Shown piece after piece: positions 23,153 through 27,419 of a stretch of DNA of 27,419 bases (the first letter of the stretch is position 1; the number at the start of each line of letters is the position of its first letter). Source of the stretch: Sulfurovum sp. (GTDB lineage: Bacteria; Campylobacterota; Campylobacteria; Campylobacterales; Sulfurovaceae); the NCBI GenBank assembly GCA_020726085.1, contig DYTG01000007.1, positions 1 to 27,419 on the forward strand, given 5' to 3'. The position numbers and the translations under genes are program-made. The notes under the pieces were generated by a model. That model worked only from the letters and a program-made list of their open reading frames with translations, made no database searches and had not been told where the DNA came from.

Positions 23153-26100
23153 TTATCCCTTATACTTGTTAATAATATCCGTTACAATATTTTTTGAGAC
23201 ATTGCCTTGTAGCTCTTCGCCTAGTACAATACCCAACGTCTCAAAATTTGAATTCTTAGGTAGAATTATAGCCAATTTTTCTTTTTCTGCTTTGATTTTA
23301 TCGCTTAGAAGATCCAAATCTGCAAATAAAATTCCAAATTCACCCGTGGCTACTCTCTCTTCAAGCTCCGATACGCTCTGAACGGTTTCAAACTCATATC
23401 CTAAGTTTTTAACTACCGTTGCCAATATTCTAGCCTCTAGGAGCGACTTTTTGGCTACAAGTATCTTATCGGCTAATTTTACAGAAGCGGTTAATGTCAC
23501 TTTTGGCTCTTGAATAGGCTCAACCTTAACCTCTACTTTTGGTTTTATCTCTTGTTGAACTTCTTTTAGAACCTCTCTTTTCTCTTTTTCTTTCTCTTCA
23601 GGTTCTCTTTTTGATTCGACACCTGTAAGCTTGGTTCTAGCTTGGACTCTTTGTTGGTCAAAATCTTTCTTATCAATTTTTTGAGCTTTGTGTGAGAGGA
23701 ACTTGTTGAGAACATAGAGAAGCTCAGTCGTTTCAATAGGTTTGGATACATACTCATCCATTCCTTGACTCAAGAAGGCTTCACGGTCACCTTTGAGCGC
23801 ATTAGCGGTCAATGCGACAATTGGAATGTGGTCAATATTTTCATCTTTTTCATAATCAATAATCTCGCTAGTAGCCTCCAATCCATCCATAACAGGCATT
23901 TGAATATCCATAAAGATAAGATCATAGACTCCATTACGTCGTTTTTCAAAGGCTTCAAGACCGTTATTGGCCAAATCAACATCCATTCCATGTTCTGCAA
24001 GGACGTGCTTGATAAGTTTTTGGTTAATAATATTATCTTCAGCAACCAAAATTTTTGCATGGAAGATAGTTGCTTGTTTAACCGCCTCACTAGTCTCCTC
24101 TTCAACATGCTCTTGAATGTTGGATGAGTGTTTAAGTGCCTCTTTGAGTTTGGTAACGTTGATTGGTTTATAAATGACGTTGTCGTTATCAACTTTGAGA
24201 TCTTCAATCTTCTTACGTGTGGTGACATTGGCGATAACAAAGAGTTTCTCTTTTTCGATTTTTGTCAATGAGTTGTAGATGTTTTCGCTAATTTTGTCAA
24301 TATCCACCCAGTAGGCTTCACACAAGTCTTGAAGATGAAGATTTTTAAGCTCCGAAACCGCTGCAAAGTTTTGTACTTTTGGTGCAAAATGGTCAAAATA
24401 TCTATCAATATATTTATCAAGCGTTGTTCGGTTGTTTTGATCTTCAAATTTACACAACGAAGTCTCTCTAAAGTTGGAATTGCCCAATCCATTTTCATCG
24501 GGATTAATCTCTTCAAGTGGCAAACTAAAGAAGAATTTCGTACCCACATCCTCTTCGCTTGTAAGTTCCAATCGTCCCCCCATAAGTTCAACAAATTGGC
24601 TTGAAATCGTAAGCCCCAAACCTGTACCACCGTACTTTCTAGTAACCGATGCATCAGCTTGCGAGAAAGCCTCAAAGATACGTCCTTGTTGATCTTTGGT
24701 CATACCAATACCGTTATCTTCGACACTAAAGGTGATTTTTGAGTTAAGATCCCCCTCTTGTTTGGTTCTAAGAATCTCGACATTAATTTCACCCTCATAC
24801 CCTGTAAACTTAATCGCATTACTCATCAAGTTGATAATAACCTCTTTGATTTTAGTAGGGTCACCTTTGAGTTGTCGTCCAATGGTTGGTTCCATATAGA
24901 AGTTGAGATCAATATTCTTTTCAGCAGCCCCCACAGCGTAGGTCTCAACGGCACTCTCAAACTCTTCATAGGCATCAAATATAATGTTTTCAATTTCGAT
25001 TTTATTACTTTCGATTTTTGAAAGATCAAGAATATTGTTAATAATGCTCAATAGGTTTTCTGAACTCTTTGAGATAATTCCCAAAAACTCTTTTTGTTCT
25101 GCGGTAGTATCAGTTGATTTGAGCAATTCCGTAAAACCTACAATACCGTTAAGCGGTGTACGAATCTCATGTGACATATTGGCCAAAAAGAGCGATTTAG
25201 CTTCATTGGCTTCAAACGCCATTTTTTTATCTTTTTTGGCATTTTCAATAAGCGATTCAAGGAACTGATAGGCTGTTTTTGTACCCTTGTGGGTATTGAG
25301 GTCAATATTTTCTATCAATTCAATATCATCAATAGCCGCATCGGTTGATTTAGCTTCTGCTACGGCTTTATTGATAACATCTTCGAGTTCTTTAATATTG
25401 TTACTAATATCTTTGGCGGTTCTAAATCCTAAGAAGAACAAAACAATAGAGAGAACCCAAAGAGCCACTGCAACATAAAGAATCTGCTCTTGTTCGCTCA
25501 AATATTCTTCACTGGCTTGTTTGAGTTCCTCATGAACAATAACTTGAGCTTTGCTGATAATTGAAATTCTCTTTGTTTGTATTGCAAACCACTTGGGTCC
25601 CGTGATTGCATAATCACCTGTAGAGACCCCTTTGAGTATGATAGAGGATACCAAACCCAGTTGATTTAAAACCTCTTTGTTTTTGGGGTCGTTGTAGATT
25701 GGAACTATTTTTGATTTGATAAAAGCATCGCCTGTATCTTCTATATGGAAAGTAAAAGATTTCATCTTAAAATCTTGCCATAGTGCCATCTCTTCATCAT
25801 TAAGAGGCATTTTTTTGGTGATGTAGTAGGACATAAACCCTCGCTCAAGACCTGCATTCTCTTTGGAGATATAGAGCTGAATGTGCGTATTGAGCAACGA
25901 GGTAATTTTTTGATCAAGCGAAAAAGTATCAATTTGAGTCAAATCATTTAAGACATAATCAACCACACTTTTGGTATATCCCTTGATAAAGATATTTTTA
26001 AACTCACTCAAATCGGAATCGACCTCTTTGCGAATTTGCAACACATTATCAAGATGTTTTAATCCATCATTATAATTTAACGAATGCACTAAAATATTTG

Positions 26101-26458
26101 CATCCCTCATTTGCGGAAGATACTTTAGATAATTCATGAAAGGATCTATAGAGTTGCCTTTGTGGCTGGTTATATACTCTTTGGCACCTTTCACTGAGGC
26201 ATTGAGTTTGGCTCTTTGCTTTTGCAATGTGGGATAATAGTTGGTCTTGTCTGAAGCAAGATAGATCGATGTAAGACCTCGTTCTTTGCCCAAATCAAGA
26301 AGTACTTCATCCAAAAATTGATTTTTATCAATAGTGTCTTTAAGCCCTAGTGCCTTGTAGTACTTAGCTGAAGTATCCACTGCTAAATATCCCGATAAGA
26401 AAAATAGAAGTGTAATGGGAATAAACCCTACAAGTCGTAATCTGTTTTTAATAGTCAT
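23153..26458 (-). CDS. Hybrid sensor histidine kinase with NIT sensor and two degenerate receivers
   Basis: An 1101-residue hybrid histidine kinase. Membrane spans (about 11-31 and 323-343) frame a periplasmic sensor with the NIT signature LDLGKERGLTSIYLAS near residues 53-68, so it may sense nitrate/nitrite or a related ligand. The HisKA phosphoacceptor is His430 (NMSHEIRTPLNG). The HATPase boxes are NLMSNAIKFT, DNGIGM and GGTGLGLT (about 540-618). A receiver with acidic AEDN and Asp851 (MDIQMPVMDG) follows. Two more receiver-like regions (about 686-786 and 996-1101) seem to have lost acidic residues, the last having KK in place of the acidic pair. A charged Glu/Lys-rich linker (about 935-990) precedes the end. 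AGGAGA lies before its ATG, just after the upstream HPt gene. Confidence 0.92.
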   Translation of the reverse strand: MTIKNRLRLVGFIPITLLFFLSGYLAVDTSAKYYKALGLKDTIDKNQFLDEVLLDLGKERGLTSIYLASDKTNYYPTLQKQRAKLNASVKGAKEYITSHKGNSIDPFMNYLKYLPQMRDANILVHSLNYNDGLKHLDNVLQIRKEVDSDLSEFKNIFIKGYTKSVVDYVLNDLTQIDTFSLDQKITSLLNTHIQLYISKENAGLERGFMSYYITKKMPLNDEEMALWQDFKMKSFTFHIEDTGDAFIKSKIVPIYNDPKNKEVLNQLGLVSSIILKGVSTGDYAITGPKWFAIQTKRISIISKAQVIVHEELKQASEEYLSEQEQILYVAVALWVLSIVLFFLGFRTAKDISNNIKELEDVINKAVAEAKSTDAAIDDIELIENIDLNTHKGTKTAYQFLESLIENAKKDKKMAFEANEAKSLFLANMSHEIRTPLNGIVGFTELLKSTDTTAEQKEFLGIISKSSENLLSIINNILDLSKIESNKIEIENIIFDAYEEFESAVETYAVGAAEKNIDLNFYMEPTIGRQLKGDPTKIKEVIINLMSNAIKFTGYEGEINVEILRTKQEGDLNSKITFSVEDNGIGMTKDQQGRIFEAFSQADASVTRKYGGTGLGLTISSQFVELMGGRLELTSEEDVGTKFFFSLPLEEINPDENGLGNSNFRETSLCKFEDQNNRTTLDKYIDRYFDHFAPKVQNFAAVSELKNLHLQDLCEAYWVDIDKISENIYNSLTKIEKEKLFVIANVTTRKKIEDLKVDNDNVIYKPINVTKLKEALKHSSNIQEHVEEETSEAVKQATIFHAKILVAEDNIINQKLIKHVLAEHGMDVDLANNGLEAFEKRRNGVYDLIFMDIQMPVMDGLEATSEIIDYEKDENIDHIPIVALTANALKGDREAFLSQGMDEYVSKPIETTELLYVLNKFLSHKAQKIDKKDFDQQRVQARTKLTGVESKREPEEKEKEKREVLKEVQQEIKPKVEVKVEPIQEPKVTLTASVKLADKILVAKKSLLEARILATVVKNLGYEFETVQSVSELEERVATGEFGILFADLDLLSDKIKAEKEKLAIILPKNSNFETLGIVLGEELQGNVSKNIVTDIINKYKG

Positions 26459-26470
26459 CTAAAACGTCTC

Positions 26471-27419
26471 CTATTTGTGTGAAATATTTTCCATAAAGAG
26501 CTTGAAAGACAAGAATTGTCCCCAATACTTCTTGAGAAGAGGTTCAAACCTTGAGGGGTTATCGCAATGCTGTATCTCTTCGAGTGTTTCAGAGAGCGGA
26601 ATAATTCTAAGATTACTTGATGCTCCTTTAAGTTTATGCCCTGTCTTTTGGATGGTATCCATATCCCCTTTGGCATAAGCTTTGATAAATGTCTCTTTCT
26701 CTTCAATAGCTTGTTCAATAAAATCATTAACAAACTCTTCAATGAGATCGACTGGCAAACTCAAATCCTCTGCTGCCTCTTCGAGTCTAAAATCAAAATG
26801 AATAGGTTTTATTCCTTCAAAACTTAAAGCACCATAACCTCCAACTATCGGAGCCTCTTGTGTTTTGGGTTCTTCGATGTAAACACGACTCTCTTTGGGT
26901 TTAACTTGTGGAGTCTCTTGCAGTGGAGGTGTTTGTACTATTTTTGGTTTTGTTTTGGTGGTAATTTTTGTCAAACAATCGTAGTAAATATCAATAAGCT
27001 CCTCTTCAAGATAGTCTCGCTCAAGCATATCAGCCAAAATATCTTCCAAATAGGGCAACTGCAAACTCTGAGAAATGGAGTATATTTCATTCAAAGCCTC
27101 TTCACGTTTGCTTTTATCTGTGGAGCGTAAATCCTCATCGTAAATAATCGACTTATCAATAAATTCATTAAGAAACTCTTGATAATCGTGAGCATCCAAA
27201 CCAATCAACTCACCATGCTCATCAAGGTCGATTTCAATCGTGTCAGGATAGTTGTATGCCTTTAGAGGTATTTTTCTTTGAATTTTTGGTTCTTCATCAA
27301 TCTCCAAAAGCAGATCTTTGACTGTATTAAACTCTTTTTTGGTCTCTCCCTTAGGAGGAGTTACTTTTGGAGTATCGTCTAGGAGTAATAGATCATCAAA
27401 ACTTTCTTCCTCATCTTTG
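26471..27419 (-). CDS. HPt-domain phosphotransfer protein, 5' end outside window
   Basis: This gene is partial: its reading frame stays open from a TAG at 26471-26473 to the window edge, so the true start lies to the right. A TTG at 27307 is in frame but is only an internal leucine, since coding continues beyond it. The N-terminal part within the window has an acidic stretch (EEESFDDLLLLDD) and a charged, Pro-rich linker; the C-terminal 100 residues form a histidine phosphotransfer domain. The phosphoacceptor is the His of TGHKLKGASSN (codon 26636-26638), fitting the HPt consensus H-K-x-K-G-x-S/A. It lies just upstream of the hybrid kinase (ribosome site AGGAG in the stop region) and should pass phosphate between the kinase receiver and the free receiver. 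Confidence 0.85.
   Translation of the reverse strand, partial: KDEEESFDDLLLLDDTPKVTPPKGETKKEFNTVKDLLLEIDEEPKIQRKIPLKAYNYPDTIEIDLDEHGELIGLDAHDYQEFLNEFIDKSIIYDEDLRSTDKSKREEALNEIYSISQSLQLPYLEDILADMLERDYLEEELIDIYYDCLTKITTKTKPKIVQTPPLQETPQVKPKESRVYIEEPKTQEAPIVGGYGALSFEGIKPIHFDFRLEEAAEDLSLPVDLIEEFVNDFIEQAIEEKETFIKAYAKGDMDTIQKTGHKLKGASSNLRIIPLSETLEEIQHCDNPSRFEPLLKKYWGQFLSFKLFMENISHK

Noticed and set aside
26471..27307. HPt protein starting at TTG 27307
   Set aside because: The frame continues open to the window edge with protein-like sequence, so the codon is internal and the gene is partial.
1..27419. CRISPR array or long tandem repeat
   Set aside because: No run of regularly spaced direct repeats was seen while reading the window; no cas genes are present.
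1..27419. tRNA or rRNA genes
   Set aside because: No cloverleaf-like stretch with TTCGA-type arm or rRNA-like conserved stretch was recognised.

Overview
The window looks like chromosomal DNA from a Campylobacterota (epsilonproteobacterial) genome, probably a Sulfurimonas/Sulfuricurvum-like organism. The evidence is the gene set: a fumarate reductase/succinate dehydrogenase iron-sulfur subunit with a second 4Fe-4S motif, the cbb3 oxidase assembly protein CcoS, Bpt, CmoM, an NIT-domain hybrid kinase and a NuoA-like protein. The low G+C, the frequent TATAAT -10 boxes with poor -35 boxes, and the many GTG/TTG starts preceded by good Shine-Dalgarno sequences also fit. Phylum is fairly secure; genus is a guess.

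Layout. 1-2.8 kb: an Fe-S respiratory subunit (minus strand) is divergent from an AAA+ ATPase overlapping ccoS. 2.8-3.25 kb: a gene-poor gap with one possible decayed reading frame. 3.25-4.6 kb: a YfaZ-type outer-membrane barrel, then a two-gene cassette that looks like a toxin-antitoxin pair (RelE-like toxin, long helical partner). 4.6-9.3 kb: housekeeping genes cmoM, bpt, a TrmN6-like methyltransferase, a YkgJ-type cysteine-cluster protein, an exported TPR-like protein and trpC, the last four tightly packed. 9.5-11.1 kb: a small cysteine-motif protein and an exported SH3/NlpC-P60 peptidase. 11.1-12.15 kb: an orphan antitoxin-like protein and ttcA, whose usual CxxC reads CxxF.

12.16-18.65 kb holds the most notable system: a RADAR anti-phage locus. 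rdrA (a large P-loop ATPase) overlaps rdrB (a large divergent adenosine deaminase with every metal and catalytic motif visible). A multi-pass membrane protein is encoded divergently from rdrA across an AT-rich 105-bp promoter region. A stand-alone HIRAN-domain gene follows. RADAR is a described system. What may be new here is its host group, the divergent membrane protein and the HIRAN neighbour.

19.1-22.1 kb: dgkA, a nuoA-like gene broken by two single-base expansions in homopolymer runs, a DJ-1/PfpI protein, and an Rrf2 regulator overlapping a DHH phosphoesterase. 22.15-27.4 kb (minus strand): a phosphorelay operon read as HPt protein (5' end outside the window), NIT-domain hybrid histidine kinase with degenerate receivers, single-domain receiver, and lipoprotein. 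No tRNA, rRNA, CRISPR array or insertion sequence was recognised.
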